Shown here: positions 32,841-51,144 of the stretch, one piece after another | Layout of the letters: the number at the start of each line of letters is the position of its first letter | How positions within the stretch are numbered: the stretch's first letter is position 1 | Source of the DNA: Rhodospirillales bacterium 70-18 | GTDB taxonomy: Bacteria; Pseudomonadota; Alphaproteobacteria; Acetobacterales; Acetobacteraceae | Reading direction: 5' to 3' | NCBI GenBank assembly: GCA_001899585.1 | Contig: MKWE01000044.1 | Span: 17,383 to 81,382, forward strand | DNA length: 64,000 nucleotides | Program-made: the position numbers and the translations under genes | The notes under the pieces: generated by a model | The model's input: only the letters and a program-made list of their open reading frames with translations | Told to the model about the DNA's origin: nothing | Databases searched by the model: none

Positions 32841-33371
32841 TTGGACCGTACGGAGAAGCGGGCCTTTGTTGCCCTGCTGGCGTCGGTGTTCGCCGAGACG
32901 TCGATGGTTGTGGTCACCCAGAACAAGGGTCTGACCGTGGCCGAAGTGACGGATCTGCGGCGCCGCATGCGCGCAGCCGGGGTGACCTACAAGGTCGCGA
33001 AGAACCGGCTGACCGCCCTGGCTTTGGAGGGGACCTCTTTCGACGGCATCGCGCCGCTGCTGAAGGGGCCGACCGCGCTTGCGTGGTCGACCGACGCAGT
33101 TGCGGTGGCCAAGGTGGCCGTCGAGTTCGCCAAGACCAACGATAAGCTTGTCGTGCTTGGCGGCGCGCTTGGCACCCAGACGCTCGATGCGTCCGGGATC
33201 AAGGCGCTGTCCGAGCTGCCGTCGCTTGAGGCGCTGCGCGCTTCGCTGCTGGGGATGCTGCAGACCCCGGCCACGCGGATCGCGGGCATCCTCCAGGCGC
33301 CGGGCGGGCAGATCGCACGGGTTTTGGCGGCATATGCCAAAGAGGGCTCGACCGAGGCAGAGGCGGCCTAG
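32841..33371 (+). CDS. rplJ: 50S ribosomal protein L10
   Basis: The 176-residue product starts at TTG 32841 behind GGAG; MDRTEKRAFVALLASVFAET is the usual L10 N-terminal helix, and DLRRRMRAAGVTYKVAKNRL near residues 37-56 is the conserved rRNA-binding segment. The C-terminal helix (LLGMLQTPATRIAGILQAPGGQIARVLAAYA) docks L7/L12 dimers. It is the stalk protein linking L12 to 23S rRNA. The rare start codon fits the tight translational control of L10 by its leader. rplL follows 88 nt later. Confidence 0.95.
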   Translation: MDRTEKRAFVALLASVFAETSMVVVTQNKGLTVAEVTDLRRRMRAAGVTYKVAKNRLTALALEGTSFDGIAPLLKGPTALAWSTDAVAVAKVAVEFAKTNDKLVVLGGALGTQTLDASGIKALSELPSLEALRASLLGMLQTPATRIAGILQAPGGQIARVLAAYAKEGSTEAEAA

Positions 33372-33459
33372 CCGCAGCCGCTCGCTCATGGATGCGCAGG
33401 TCCGCTTGGTGCGGGCTTGCATGGAACCGATCAGGGCTTAGATTAGAAGGACTACCGAT

Positions 33460-33837
33460 ATGGCCGATCTTGCGAACCTTGTGGAGCAGCTGTCCAGCCT
33501 GACCGTGCTGGAAGCCGCCGAGCTGTCGAAGATGCTGGAAGAGAAGTGGGGCGTTTCCGCTGCCGCTCCGGTTGCCGCGGCCGCGGCCCCGGTTGCCGCC
33601 GCCGCCGCCGCCCCGGTTGAGGAGCAGACCGAGTTCACCGTGATCCTCGCCAAGGCTGGCGACAAGAAGATCAACGTGATCAAGGAGATCCGGACGATCA
33701 CGGGTCTCGGGCTGAAGGAAGCCAAGGATCTGGTCGAGGGCGCTCCGAAGACCGTCAAGGAGAGCGCGACCAAGGACGAGGCCGCGAAGATCAAGAAGGT
33801 GTTGGAAGAGAACGGCGCTTCTGTCGAGATCAAGTGA
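33460..33837 (+). CDS. rplL: 50S ribosomal protein L7/L12
   Basis: The 125-residue product has the dimerising N-terminal domain ([20 protein letters not shown], residues 5-24), an Ala/Pro/Val hinge at about 35-57 with repeated APVAAAA units, and the factor-binding C-terminal domain ([20 protein letters not shown], then [17 protein letters not shown]). It recruits translation GTPases. AGAAGGA precedes the ATG. A 312-nt spacer with a strong hairpin separates it from rpoB. Confidence 0.97.
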   Translation: MADLANLVEQLSSLTVLEAAELSKMLEEKWGVSAAAPVAAAAAPVAAAAAAPVEEQTEFTVILAKAGDKKINVIKEIRTITGLGLKEAKDLVEGAPKTVKESATKDEAAKIKKVLEENGASVEIK

Positions 33838-34149
33838 GCTGACATCGCGCGGCCTGGCTACGCTGCGCAATGGGCTGAAGCGGGCGGCGACCACCATCGG
33901 ATTCGATGGTCCGGTTGCCGCCCGTGCCCCTGTTTCGGGACGCCGGGGCTTGGCGGCGCGGGGTGGGGCGGGCGTGCATGGGGGTGATTCCCGGTGGTCG
34001 GGGGCGTTTGGCGCGGCCATGGGCGTGACTGACGGTCTGGATAGGATGTGGCGCAGGACCAGGATTTTGCGCCGGGCCGGGGCTTCGGGCGGGCGGCTGA
34101 TTGTCGGCCGGACCACCCAACCATTACTGTACGGGGCAGCAGGACAGGC
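33838..34149 (+). other. rplL-rpoB spacer with strong hairpin
   Basis: No gene is seen in these 312 nt. CGGGCGGC (33881-33888) pairs with GCCGCCCG (33917-33924) and inside it ACCATC pairs with GATGGT, giving a long stem at 33881-33924 without a U run. In enteric bacteria this spacer holds an attenuator and an RNase III site that lower rpoB output relative to rplL; a similar role is inferred here. Confidence 0.5.
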
Positions 34150-38322
<4,173 letters not shown>

Positions 38323-38356
38323 GCCGGCGCCCGGCCCAGGCCGGCGGACTGCGCGT

Positions 38357-38420
38357 GGCGCCGATTACGGCGCCGCTTATCACGGCGTCGCCTATCACGG
38401 CGTCCGGGGCCTGGCCCCGG
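38357..38420. repeat. Short tandem repeat and perfect palindrome between rpoB and rpoC
   Basis: Three degenerate units starting GGCG (two of 15 nt, GGCGCCGCTTATCAC and GGCGTCGCCTATCAC, and one 12-nt version before them) end in a palindrome CCGGGGCC-T-GGCCCCGG at 38404-38420. The spacer has no gene. The hairpin may stabilise or process the rpoBC message. Confidence 0.55.
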
Positions 38421-38452
38421 ACCGCCAGACTTCCCCCTTTGGGAGTGGCAGC

Positions 38453-42616
<4,164 letters not shown>

Positions 42617-42639
42617 AAGCGGCTGCCCTGCTAATCGTG

Positions 42640-42683
42640 CATGGAAGGGAGGCGATGCCTGCATCGCCTCCTTTCATGTTTTC
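42640..42683 (+). terminator. Intrinsic terminator after rpoC
   Basis: GGAGGCGATGC (42648-42658) pairs perfectly with GCATCGCCTCC (42661-42671) around a CT loop, outer bases CATG/CATG extend it, and GTTTTC follows. This is a convincing rho-independent terminator between rpoC and the str operon. Confidence 0.85.
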
Positions 42684-42706
42684 GAGGGATAGGCAGGCCG
42701 CCGCGC

Positions 42707-42735
42707 TTGACTCTGGTCCCCCCTGCCCGTAGCTT
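42707..42735 (+). promoter_or_regulatory. Promoter of the str/S10 operon
   Basis: TTGACT (42707-42712), a 17-nt spacer and TAGCTT (42730-42735) form a sigma70-type promoter just after the rpoC terminator. The rpsL start is about 225 nt downstream; the leader has a palindrome GGTGGAAGTTCCACC at 42857-42871, a possible regulatory hairpin. No gene is present in the 42617-42966 spacer. Confidence 0.65.
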
Positions 42736-42966
42736 CCGCGCCCTCGGCCGACCCCTGACAAGGTTCGGTTGGCCGTCGTTTGCAGGCACCAGGGCGTGCG
42801 GCGCCGCCTCCGGAAATCCCGGGGGCCCAGGCCGGATGCAGGGTCGGACCCCGCAGGGTGGAAGTTCCACCGGTTGCGGGGCTTGCGTGTGGAAGACGGT
42901 TTCGGATCGGCCCTCGCACTGGGGGCAGGTGTTTGGGCCAGCGCTGTTAGGATTGAAAGAGGGTCT

Positions 42967-43338
42967 ATGCCGACCATCAACCAGCTGATCGCCAAGGGGC
43001 GCGAGCCCGCGAAGGCGCGCAACAAGGTTCCGGCGCTGCAGGGCTGCCCGCAGAAGCGCGGCGTCTGCACCCGGGTGTACACCACGACCCCGAAGAAGCC
43101 GAACTCGGCGCTTCGTAAGGTCGCCAAGGTGCGCCTGACGAACGGCTACGAGGTCGTGAGTTACATTCCCGGCGAAGGCCACAACCTGCAGGAGCACAGC
43201 GTGGTGCTGATCCGCGGCGGGCGTGTGAAGGACCTTCCCGGCGTGCGTTACCACATCCTGCGTGGCGTGCTGGATACCCAGGGGCTTCCCAAGCGTCGTC
43301 AGCGTCGTTCGCTGTATGGCGCGAAGCGTCCGAAGTAA
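42967..43338 (+). CDS. rpsL: 30S ribosomal protein S12
   Basis: The 123-residue product is a standard S12: [14 protein letters not shown] start, [19 protein letters not shown] near residues 39-57 and [17 protein letters not shown] near 84-100. Lysines at the streptomycin-sensitive positions (K43/K44 and K88) are intact, so no resistance change is visible. S12 sits at the decoding centre. It is the first gene of the str operon, 12 nt before rpsG. Confidence 0.98.
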   Translation: MPTINQLIAKGREPAKARNKVPALQGCPQKRGVCTRVYTTTPKKPNSALRKVAKVRLTNGYEVVSYIPGEGHNLQEHSVVLIRGGRVKDLPGVRYHILRGVLDTQGLPKRRQRRSLYGAKRPK

Positions 43339-43350
43339 GGAGAGAGCGCG

Positions 43351-43827
43351 ATGAGCCGCCGCCGCCGCGCAGTTAAGCGCGAAATTCTGCCGGATCCGAA
43401 GTTCGGCGACGTCGTTATCACGCGTTTCATGAACGCGTTGATGTACGACGGCAAGAAGTCCGCCGCCGAAGGTATCGTCTACGGCGCCATGGAAGTCATG
43501 AAGAAGCGGGGCGGCAAGGAAGCCGACCCGGTGCGCATGTTCCATGAGGCGCTGGACAACGTTAAGCCGGCCGTCGAGGTGCGTTCGCGCCGCGTCGGTG
43601 GCGCCACCTACCAGGTGCCAGTCGAAGTGCGAACCGAGCGCCGGCAGGCGTTGGCGATCCGTTGGATCATCGATGCCGCCCGCAAGCGCGGCGAGCACAC
43701 GATGGAAGACCGGCTGAGCAACGAGTTGCTGGACGCGGTGAACAACCGCGGATCGGCGGTGAAGAAGCGTGAAGACACGCATCGCATGGCCGAGGCCAAC
43801 AAGGCGTTCAGCCACTACCGTTGGTAG
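43351..43827 (+). CDS. rpsG: 30S ribosomal protein S7
   Basis: The 158-residue product matches S7: [40 protein letters not shown] and [13 protein letters not shown] [12 protein letters not shown] near residue 85. It nucleates the 30S head by binding 16S rRNA and in enterics represses its own operon. AGGAGAGAG precedes the ATG. The next gene is tuf, 87 nt on, with no fusA between, which differs from the common rpsL-rpsG-fusA-tuf order. Confidence 0.98.
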   Translation: MSRRRRAVKREILPDPKFGDVVITRFMNALMYDGKKSAAEGIVYGAMEVMKKRGGKEADPVRMFHEALDNVKPAVEVRSRRVGGATYQVPVEVRTERRQALAIRWIIDAARKRGEHTMEDRLSNELLDAVNNRGSAVKKREDTHRMAEANKAFSHYRW

Positions 43828-43914
43828 CGGCAAAGCTGGGCGCCGGTGGCGACGCGGCGCTGTCAAGTATGACCCCCCACCCCGGATCGTAGAGCGGGCA
43901 CGGAGAAGACCACG

Positions 43915-45102
<1,188 letters not shown>

Positions 45103-45188
45103 GTCTCTTCGCCTGCGCCTGCAACCGATGATGTGGCGTGCGCTCCGGCGACAGTTGTCGTCGGGGCAAATGCCTGGAAGACCGAGTG

Positions 45189-45497
45189 ATGGATAACCAG
45201 AACATCCGCATCCGCCTGAAGGCGTACGATCACCGCGTGCTGGACAACAGCACCAAGGAGATCGTGAACACGGCCAAGCGTACGGGCGCGCGGGTCCGCG
45301 GGCCGATCCCGTTGCCGACGCATATCGAGCGTTTCACCGTGAACCGCTCGCCGCATGTCGACAAGAAGAGCCGCGAACAGTTCGAGATCCGGACCCATCG
45401 CCGGCTGTTGGATATCGTCGAGCCGACCCCGCAGACTGTCGACGCGCTGATGAAGCTCGATCTGGCGGCCGGCGTGGACGTCGAGATCAAGCTCTAA
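45189..45497 (+). CDS. rpsJ: 30S ribosomal protein S10
   Basis: The 102-residue product begins [19 protein letters not shown] and carries the extended loop ([20 protein letters not shown], residues 38-57) that packs in the 30S head. It also acts as NusE in antitermination with NusB. The start at 45189 is favoured because upstream in-frame residues do not match the family. It is followed by rplC after 72 nt with a short GGGCC hairpin in the spacer. Confidence 0.97.
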   Translation: MDNQNIRIRLKAYDHRVLDNSTKEIVNTAKRTGARVRGPIPLPTHIERFTVNRSPHVDKKSREQFEIRTHRRLLDIVEPTPQTVDALMKLDLAAGVDVEIKL

Positions 45498-45569
45498 CCG
45501 GCTTGGGCTAACAGACTGCAACCATTGGCCTAAGGGCCCACGCCAGGGCCCCTCTGGGGAAAGTATAGA

Positions 45570-46295
45570 ATGCGTACTGGATTGCTGGCCAAGAAGCTGG
45601 GGATGACCCGGCTGTTCAAGGATGACGGGACGCATGTCCCGGTCACCGTCCTGCACCTCGATCAGGTGCAGGTGGTGGCCGCGCGTACCCAGGAGCGGGA
45701 CGGCTATACCGCCGTGCAGCTCGGCTGGGGCCGCGCCAAGGTGAAGAACGTGAGCGAGCCCAACAAGGGGCATTACGCCGCGGCCAAGGTGGAGCCGAAG
45801 CTGAAGCTGGCCGAGTTCCGGGTTGACGCCGATGCGCTGCTGGAGCCGGGCGCCACGCTGTCGGCGTCGCATTTCCTGGTCGGCCAGAAGGTCGATGTGT
45901 GCGGCACCAGCAAGGGCAAGGGCTTCGCCGGCGGCATGAAGCGCTGGAACTTCGCGGGTCTTGAGGCCAGCCACGGCGTGTCGATCAGCCATCGTTCGCT
46001 CGGCTCGACCGGCAACCGCCAGGACCCGGGCAAGACCTTCAAGAACAAGAAAATGGCCGGCCATCTTGGGCAAGACCGGGTGACCACCCTCAATCTTGAG
46101 GTGGCGTTCGTGGATGCCGACAAGGGCCTGCTGATGATCAAGGGTGCCGTTCCCGGCGCCAAGGGTGGTTATGTGCTGGTGCGCGACGCCATCAAGGTGG
46201 ATCGCCCCGCCGACGTGCCGTTCCCGGCGGCGCTGCGCGAAGCGGCCGTGCCGGTTCCGGCTGCGGACCCCGCTCCCGCGTCGGATCAGGGTTGA
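45570..46295 (+). CDS. rplC: 50S ribosomal protein L3
   Basis: The 241-residue product has the L3 core: [13 protein letters not shown] start, [20 protein letters not shown] with the long loop, [20 protein letters not shown] near 140-160, and a [10 protein letters not shown] region near 192. It nucleates 50S assembly and reaches the peptidyl transferase centre. The C-terminal tail is an Ala/Pro-rich extension ([16 protein letters not shown]) not needed for the fold. The last codons and the spacer to rplD strongly resemble the same part of rpsQ (see findings). Confidence 0.97.
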   Translation: MRTGLLAKKLGMTRLFKDDGTHVPVTVLHLDQVQVVAARTQERDGYTAVQLGWGRAKVKNVSEPNKGHYAAAKVEPKLKLAEFRVDADALLEPGATLSASHFLVGQKVDVCGTSKGKGFAGGMKRWNFAGLEASHGVSISHRSLGSTGNRQDPGKTFKNKKMAGHLGQDRVTTLNLEVAFVDADKGLLMIKGAVPGAKGGYVLVRDAIKVDRPADVPFPAALREAAVPVPAADPAPASDQG

Positions 46296-46306
46296 GGGCA
46301 GTAGAG

Positions 46307-46921
46307 ATGCAGATCGAGATCAAGACCCTCGACAACGGCAGCGTCGGCATGGCCGAGCTGCCTGACGAGATTTTCGCCACCGCCCCGCGTGCCGACATCA
46401 TGGCGCGCGTGGTGCACTGGCAGCAGGCCAAGCGCCGTGCTGGGACGCACAAGATCAAGGGTATGGGCGAGGTGCGCGGCACCACGAAGAAGCCCTACAA
46501 GCAGAAGGGCACCGGCAACGCCCGGCAGGGCAGCCTGCGCGCGCCGCAGTATCGCGGTGGCGGCCAGGTGCACGGCCCGGTGGTACGCAGCCATGAATAC
46601 GACCTGCCCAAGAAGGTGCGTCGCCTGGGTCTGATTTCCGCGCTGTCGCAGAAGCAGGCCGAGGGAAAGCTGGTGGTGCTCGATGCCGCCGGCGGCGCCA
46701 CCAAGACGAAGGACCTGCAGGCCAAGCTGAAGGTGCTGGGGTGGCAGTCGGTTCTGGTGGTGGACCATGTGGTCGACCAGGGTTTCCTGCTGGCCAGCCG
46801 CAATATCATCGGCATCGACGTGCTGCCGACGGTCGGCGCCAACGTCTATGACATCCTGGCCCACGACGTGCTGGCGATCACCACCGCCGGCATCGCCGGC
46901 CTGAAGGAGCGCCTGGCATGA
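46307..46921 (+). CDS. rplD: 50S ribosomal protein L4
   Basis: The 204-residue product from ATG 46307 shows the L4 plan: [19 protein letters not shown], the extended loop [21 protein letters not shown] near 66-86 that lines the exit tunnel, and the C-terminal [18 protein letters not shown]. In E. coli L4 represses the S10 operon; whether this holds here is unknown. It overlaps rplW by 4 nt (ATGA). Confidence 0.97.
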   Translation: MQIEIKTLDNGSVGMAELPDEIFATAPRADIMARVVHWQQAKRRAGTHKIKGMGEVRGTTKKPYKQKGTGNARQGSLRAPQYRGGGQVHGPVVRSHEYDLPKKVRRLGLISALSQKQAEGKLVVLDAAGGATKTKDLQAKLKVLGWQSVLVVDHVVDQGFLLASRNIIGIDVLPTVGANVYDILAHDVLAITTAGIAGLKERLA

Positions 46922-47256
46922 GCGGGAGTGTTGCCGCGTCCCCCAAGAAGGGGCCGAAACTGTCGCGCGAGGGGATGTACACCATCATCCGCAGCCCGGT
47001 GATCACCGAGAAGGCGACGATGCTGTCCGAGAAGGGCCAAGTGGTCTTCCGGGTCGCTATCGACGCGACCAAGCCGGAGATCAAGGCGGCGGTCGAGGGG
47101 CTGTTCGGCGTCAAGGTGCTCGGTGTGAACACGCTGGTCACCAAGGGCAAGACCAAGCGCTTCCGGGGTCGCCCGGGCGTGCGCTCGGACGTGAAGAAGG
47201 CTTATGTCCGCCTCGCGGAGGGTCAGTCGATCGACCTCTCCACGGGTCTGGCGTGA
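46918..47256 (+). CDS. rplW: 50S ribosomal protein L23
   Basis: The 112-residue product contains [20 protein letters not shown] near residues 24-43 and [20 protein letters not shown] near 62-81, the rRNA-binding and loop region of L23. It sits at the tunnel exit and binds SRP and trigger factor. A 15-residue Lys/Pro-rich N-terminal part precedes the core. Its ATG overlaps the rplD stop. Confidence 0.96.
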   Translation: MSGSVAASPKKGPKLSREGMYTIIRSPVITEKATMLSEKGQVVFRVAIDATKPEIKAAVEGLFGVKVLGVNTLVTKGKTKRFRGRPGVRSDVKKAYVRLAEGQSIDLSTGLA

Positions 47257-47272
47257 CGCGGGGAGAGCCACG

Positions 47273-48106
47273 ATGGCACTGAAGAATTTCAAGCCCGTCA
47301 CGCCTAGCCTGCGCGGCACAGTGCTGATCGACCGCAGCGAGCTGTGGAAGGGCAAGCCGGTCAAGGGCCTCACCGAGGGCAAGAGCCACTCGGGCGGGCG
47401 TAACAACCACGGCCGCACCACCAGCCGGTTCCGAGGCGGCGGACACAAGCAGTCGTATCGCATCGTCGATTTCAAGCGCCGCAAGTTCGATGTAGCCGGC
47501 ACGGTCGAGCGCCTGGAATACGACCCCAACCGCACCGCCTTCCTGGCGCTGGTGAAGTATTCGGATGGCGAGCTTGCCTATATCTTGGCGCCGCAGCGTC
47601 TGAAGGCCGGCGACCAGGTGGTGGCCGCCCAGCGCGCCGACATCAAGCCGGGCAATGCCATGCCGCTTTCGGCCATCCCGGTGGGCACGATCGTGCACAA
47701 CATCGAGATGAAGCCGGGCGCCGGCGGCAAGATCGCCCGTGCCGCAGGGCAGTACGCCCAGCTGGTCGGCAAGGATGCCGGCTATGCCCAGGTGAAGCTG
47801 ATGTCCGGCGAGTTGCGCCTGGTGCGCGGTGAGTGCATGGCCACGATCGGCGCGGTGTCCAATCCGGACAACTCAAACCAGAGCATCGGCAAGGCTGGTC
47901 GGTCGCGCTGGCTGGGTCGCCGCCCGCACAACCGTGGCGTCGTCATGAACCCGGTCGACCATCCGCATGGCGGTGGCGAAGGCCGCACCTCGGGCGGCCG
48001 CCACCCGGTCACCCCGTGGGGCAAGCCGACCAAGGGTTACAAGACGCGCGTCAATAAGCGCACGGACCGCCTGATCATCCGCGGTCGCAACAAGGGTAAG
48101 GGCTGA
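47273..48106 (+). CDS. rplB: 50S ribosomal protein L2
   Basis: The 277-residue product starts [20 protein letters not shown] and has the L2 motifs [20 protein letters not shown] near 40-59 and [20 protein letters not shown] near 220-240, the latter containing the conserved His of the peptidyl transferase region. It is essential for subunit joining and peptide bond formation. A GGGGAGAG site precedes the ATG. Confidence 0.98.
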   Translation: MALKNFKPVTPSLRGTVLIDRSELWKGKPVKGLTEGKSHSGGRNNHGRTTSRFRGGGHKQSYRIVDFKRRKFDVAGTVERLEYDPNRTAFLALVKYSDGELAYILAPQRLKAGDQVVAAQRADIKPGNAMPLSAIPVGTIVHNIEMKPGAGGKIARAAGQYAQLVGKDAGYAQVKLMSGELRLVRGECMATIGAVSNPDNSNQSIGKAGRSRWLGRRPHNRGVVMNPVDHPHGGGEGRTSGGRHPVTPWGKPTKGYKTRVNKRTDRLIIRGRNKGKG

Positions 48107-48110
48107 GGCC

Positions 48111-48389
48111 ATGGCGCGTTCCATCTGGAAGGGTCCGTTCGTCGACGGATACCTGCTCAACAAGGCGGAAGCCTCGCGCGCGTCGGGCCGCAACGAGATC
48201 ATCAAGATCTGGTCGCGCCGCTCGACGATCCTGCCGCAGTTCGTGGGCCTCACCTTCGGGGTCTACAACGGCCATAAGTTCCTGCCGGTGCAGGTGAGCG
48301 AGAACATGGTAGGGCACAAGTTCGGCGAATTCTCGCCGACCCGCACCTTCACCGGACACTCGTCGGACAAGAAGGCGAAGCGGGGCTGA
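48111..48389 (+). CDS. rpsS: 30S ribosomal protein S19
   Basis: The 92-residue product [16 protein letters not shown]... contains [20 protein letters not shown] and [20 protein letters not shown], the canonical S19 segments. It lies in the 30S head contacting S13 and the tRNA. It starts 4 nt after rplB and is followed 1 nt later by rplV. Confidence 0.98.
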   Translation: MARSIWKGPFVDGYLLNKAEASRASGRNEIIKIWSRRSTILPQFVGLTFGVYNGHKFLPVQVSENMVGHKFGEFSPTRTFTGHSSDKKAKRG

Positions 48390-48390
48390 C

Positions 48391-48798
48391 ATGAGCAAGC
48401 CGAAAACCCCTCGCGCACTGGCCGAGACGGAGGCGCAAGCGATCCTGCGCAACCTCCGGGTCAGCCCGCGCAAGTTGAACCTGGTCGCTGGTCTGATCCG
48501 CAACCGCTCGGCCGCCGACGCGGTGGCGACGCTGACCTTCAGCAAGCGCCGCATCGCCCAGGACGTGAAGAAGGTGCTGCAGAGCGCAATCGCCAACGCC
48601 GAGAACAACCATCAGCTCGATGTCGATCGCCTGATCGTCTCGCGCGCCGAGGTTGGCAAGTCGGTGGTGATGCGCCGCTTCCAGGCGCGTGGCCGCGGAC
48701 GTGCGGCACGGGTGGAGAAGTGGTTCAGCCATCTCAAGATTGTCGTGGCGGAGCGGGCTCAGCCCGTCGCCAGCGATACGGCGCAGGGGGCCGCATAA
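48391..48798 (+). CDS. rplV: 50S ribosomal protein L22
   Basis: The 135-residue product has [20 protein letters not shown] near 18-37 and the beta-hairpin [20 protein letters not shown] near 94-113, which reaches into the exit tunnel and forms part of the macrolide-binding neighbourhood. Short N- and C-terminal extensions flank the core, the latter Ala/Gln-rich ([13 protein letters not shown]). rpsC starts 3 nt later. Confidence 0.97.
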   Translation: MSKPKTPRALAETEAQAILRNLRVSPRKLNLVAGLIRNRSAADAVATLTFSKRRIAQDVKKVLQSAIANAENNHQLDVDRLIVSRAEVGKSVVMRRFQARGRGRAARVEKWFSHLKIVVAERAQPVASDTAQGAA

Positions 48799-48801
48799 CC
48801 G

Positions 48802-49479
48802 ATGGGTCACAAAGTCAATCCGATCGGGCTGCGGCTCGGCATCAACCGCACCTGGGACAGCCGCTGGTTCGCCGGGCGCGACTATGCCAAGCTGCTGCAT
48901 GACGACCTGAAGCTGCGCAACCACCTCCGCCAGAAGCTGTCCGGCGCCGGCGTGTCGCGCGTGGTGATCGAGCGTCCCGCCAAGAAGCCGCGCGTTACCA
49001 TCTATGCCGCGCGTCCCGGCGTGGTGATCGGTAAGAAGGGTCAGGACATCGAGGTGCTGCGCAAGTCGCTCGCCAAGATGGCGAAGTCCGAGGTGTCGCT
49101 CAACATCGTCGAAATCCGCAAGCCGGAGATCGACGCGGTGCTGGTGGCCGAGAACATCGCCCAGCAGCTCGAGCGTCGCGTCGCCTTCCGTCGCGCCATG
49201 AAGCGGGCTGTGCAGTCGGCGATGCGGCTTGGCGCCCAGGGTATCCGCATCAATTGCGGCGGCCGTCTTGGTGGCGCCGAGATCGCGCGCGTCGAGTGGT
49301 ATCGCGAGGGTCGCGTGCCGTTGCACACGCTGCGTGCGGATATCGACTACGGCACGGCCACGGCGAAGACGACCTATGGCACCTGCGGTGTGAAGGTGTG
49401 GATCTTCAAGGGCGAGATCCTCGCCCATGATCCGCTGTCGCAGGACCGCCGGGCCGCCGAACAGGCGCCTCAGCGGTAA
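48802..49479 (+). CDS. rpsC: 30S ribosomal protein S3
   Basis: The 225-residue product has the S3 order: [20 protein letters not shown], the KH type 2 domain with [18 protein letters not shown] near 70-87, and the C-terminal [22 protein letters not shown] near 153-174. It shapes the mRNA entry channel and helps unwind mRNA. Spacing to rplP is 23 nt. Confidence 0.98.
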   Translation: MGHKVNPIGLRLGINRTWDSRWFAGRDYAKLLHDDLKLRNHLRQKLSGAGVSRVVIERPAKKPRVTIYAARPGVVIGKKGQDIEVLRKSLAKMAKSEVSLNIVEIRKPEIDAVLVAENIAQQLERRVAFRRAMKRAVQSAMRLGAQGIRINCGGRLGGAEIARVEWYREGRVPLHTLRADIDYGTATAKTTYGTCGVKVWIFKGEILAHDPLSQDRRAAEQAPQR

Positions 49480-49502
49480 TTGCAGCGGTAAGGATTTAGG
49501 CA

Positions 49503-49919
49503 ATGCTTTCTCCCAAGCGCACGAAATACCGCAAGGCCCACAAGGGCCGCATCCATGGCCTGGCCAAGGGCGGCACCGTGCTGAACTTCGGCGCCTTCGG
49601 CCTGAAGGCGCTCGAGCCCGAGCGGATCACCGCCCGGCAGATCGAATCCGCCCGTCGCGCCATCACGCGTGCCATGAAGCGTGCGGGTCGCGTGTGGATC
49701 CGCATCTTCCCGGACGTTCCGGTGTCAACCAAGCCGGCCGAAGTCCGCATGGGCTCCGGCAAGGGCAGCCCGGAATTCTGGGTATGCCGCGTGAAGCCGG
49801 GCCGGATCATGTTCGAGATCGACGGCGTGGCTCCCGAACTGGCGCATGAGGCGCTCACGCTGGGTGCCGCCAAGCTGCCGATCAAGACGAAGTTCGTCAC
49901 CCGAATTGGGGACGCCTGA
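49503..49919 (+). CDS. rplP: 50S ribosomal protein L16
   Basis: The 138-residue product begins [19 protein letters not shown] and includes [20 protein letters not shown] near 65-84 and [20 protein letters not shown] near 85-104, diagnostic of L16 at the A-site side of the 50S subunit. The PxxxRMGSGKG region normally carries the hydroxylated Arg. The stop is 1 nt before rpmC. Confidence 0.98.
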   Translation: MLSPKRTKYRKAHKGRIHGLAKGGTVLNFGAFGLKALEPERITARQIESARRAITRAMKRAGRVWIRIFPDVPVSTKPAEVRMGSGKGSPEFWVCRVKPGRIMFEIDGVAPELAHEALTLGAAKLPIKTKFVTRIGDA

Positions 49920-49920
49920 G

Positions 49921-50136
49921 ATGGCCAAAGCGACCAAGCCGACCGATATCCGCAGCAAGAGCGCCGATCAGCTCTCGACCATGCTGCTCGACCTGCGCAA
50001 GGAGCAGTTCAATCTGCGCTTCCAGCGGGCAACCGGGCAGACCGAGGGCGTTGGCCGCGTGCGTGAAGTGCGCCGCGATATTGCGCGGGTGAAGACCATC
50101 ATGGCGGAGCAGCATCGCTCCGCCGCGAAGTCCTGA
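49921..50136 (+). CDS. rpmC: 50S ribosomal protein L29
   Basis: The 71-residue helical product from ATG 49921 contains [19 protein letters not shown] near 21-39 and [16 protein letters not shown] [15 protein letters not shown], matching L29. It lies beside the tunnel exit next to L23. It follows rplP by 1 nt and precedes rpsQ by 13 nt. Confidence 0.96.
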   Translation: MAKATKPTDIRSKSADQLSTMLLDLRKEQFNLRFQRATGQTEGVGRVREVRRDIARVKTIMAEQHRSAAKS

Positions 50137-50149
50137 AGGGAGTAGGGCG

Positions 50150-50434
50150 ATGCCGAGGCGCGTCCTGACGGGGCGGGTGACCAGCGACAAGATGGACAAG
50201 ACAGTTACGGTTCTTGTCGATCGTCGCATCATGCACCCGCTGTATAAAAAGTTCATTCGCCGCTCGAAGAACTATGCGGCGCACGACGAGGCCAACCTGT
50301 GCAAGGTCGGCGATGCCGTTCGCATCGAGGAGTGCCGGCCGATCAGCAAGCGCAAGACGTGGATGGTGGTCGAGCGGAATGGCCAGCCGGTCGTTGACGC
50401 CGCAGCAGCCGCTCCCGCAGCTGCGCAGGGTTGA
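50150..50434 (+). CDS. rpsQ: 30S ribosomal protein S17
   Basis: The 94-residue product starts [20 protein letters not shown] and has [19 protein letters not shown] and [17 protein letters not shown], the OB-fold of S17 that binds helix 11 of 16S rRNA. The C-terminus has an extra Ala/Pro run ([12 protein letters not shown]). The last part of the gene and its spacer resemble the rplC 3' end (31 of 39 bases, no gaps). Confidence 0.97.
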   Translation: MPRRVLTGRVTSDKMDKTVTVLVDRRIMHPLYKKFIRRSKNYAAHDEANLCKVGDAVRIEECRPISKRKTWMVVERNGQPVVDAAAAAPAAAQG

Positions 50435-50445
50435 GGACAGAATAG

Positions 50446-50814
50446 ATGATCTCCGTCGAGAGCAATCTGGAAGTCGCCGACAACTCGGGCGCCAAGCGCG
50501 TGCAGTGCATCAAGGTGCTGGGCGGGTCCAAGCGCAAGACCGCCTCGGTGGGCGATGTCATCGTGGTGTCGGTGAAGGATGCCATTCCGCGCGGCAAGGT
50601 TAAGAAGGGCGACGTGCATCAGGCCGTGATCGTGCGCACCAGCTTCGCGGTGCGCCGCGCCGATGGCAGCGCGATCCGCTTCGACCGCAATGCCGCCGTG
50701 CTGATCAACAAGCAGCAGGAGCCGATCGGCACTCGCATCTTTGGGCCGGTTGTGCGCGAGCTGCGTGCCAAGAAGTTCATGAAGATCATTTCTCTCGCGC
50801 CGGAGGTGCTGTGA
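50446..50814 (+). CDS. rplN: 50S ribosomal protein L14
   Basis: The 122-residue product [20 protein letters not shown] contains [20 protein letters not shown] and ENVAVLINK-like [20 protein letters not shown], the L14 signatures. It sits at the subunit interface (bridge B8). The stop TGA shares its last base with the start of rplX. Confidence 0.98.
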   Translation: MISVESNLEVADNSGAKRVQCIKVLGGSKRKTASVGDVIVVSVKDAIPRGKVKKGDVHQAVIVRTSFAVRRADGSAIRFDRNAAVLINKQQEPIGTRIFGPVVRELRAKKFMKIISLAPEVL

Positions 50815-51134
50815 TGGCCGCGCGCATTCGCAAGGGCGATACGGTCCTGGTCGTGAGCGGGGCCGACCGCGGCAAGCGCGGCGAAGTGCTGCGGGTCATG
50901 CCGAAGGACGACCGCGCGGTGGTTCAGGGCGTGAACGTCGCCAAGAAGCACACCAAGCCGCGCGGCATGGGCCAGCCTGGCGGCATCGTCGAGGTGGAGG
51001 CGACCATCCACCTGTCGAACCTGAAGCTGGTGGATCCCAAGTCCGACACGCCGACGCGCGTGGGGTTCCGGGTATTGGAAGACGGCCGCAAGGTTCGCGT
51101 TGCCAAGGCCAACGGCAACGTGATCGAAAGCTGA
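50814..51134 (+). CDS. rplX: 50S ribosomal protein L24
   Basis: ATG 50814 is chosen over GTG 50811; the 106-residue product has the KOW motif [19 protein letters not shown] at residues 8-26 and [20 protein letters not shown] near 54-73. L24 initiates 50S assembly. The start overlaps the rplN stop by 1 nt, and rplE follows after 10 nt. Confidence 0.97.
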   Translation: MAARIRKGDTVLVVSGADRGKRGEVLRVMPKDDRAVVQGVNVAKKHTKPRGMGQPGGIVEVEATIHLSNLKLVDPKSDTPTRVGFRVLEDGRKVRVAKANGNVIES

Positions 51135-51144
51135 GGAGGCCAGA

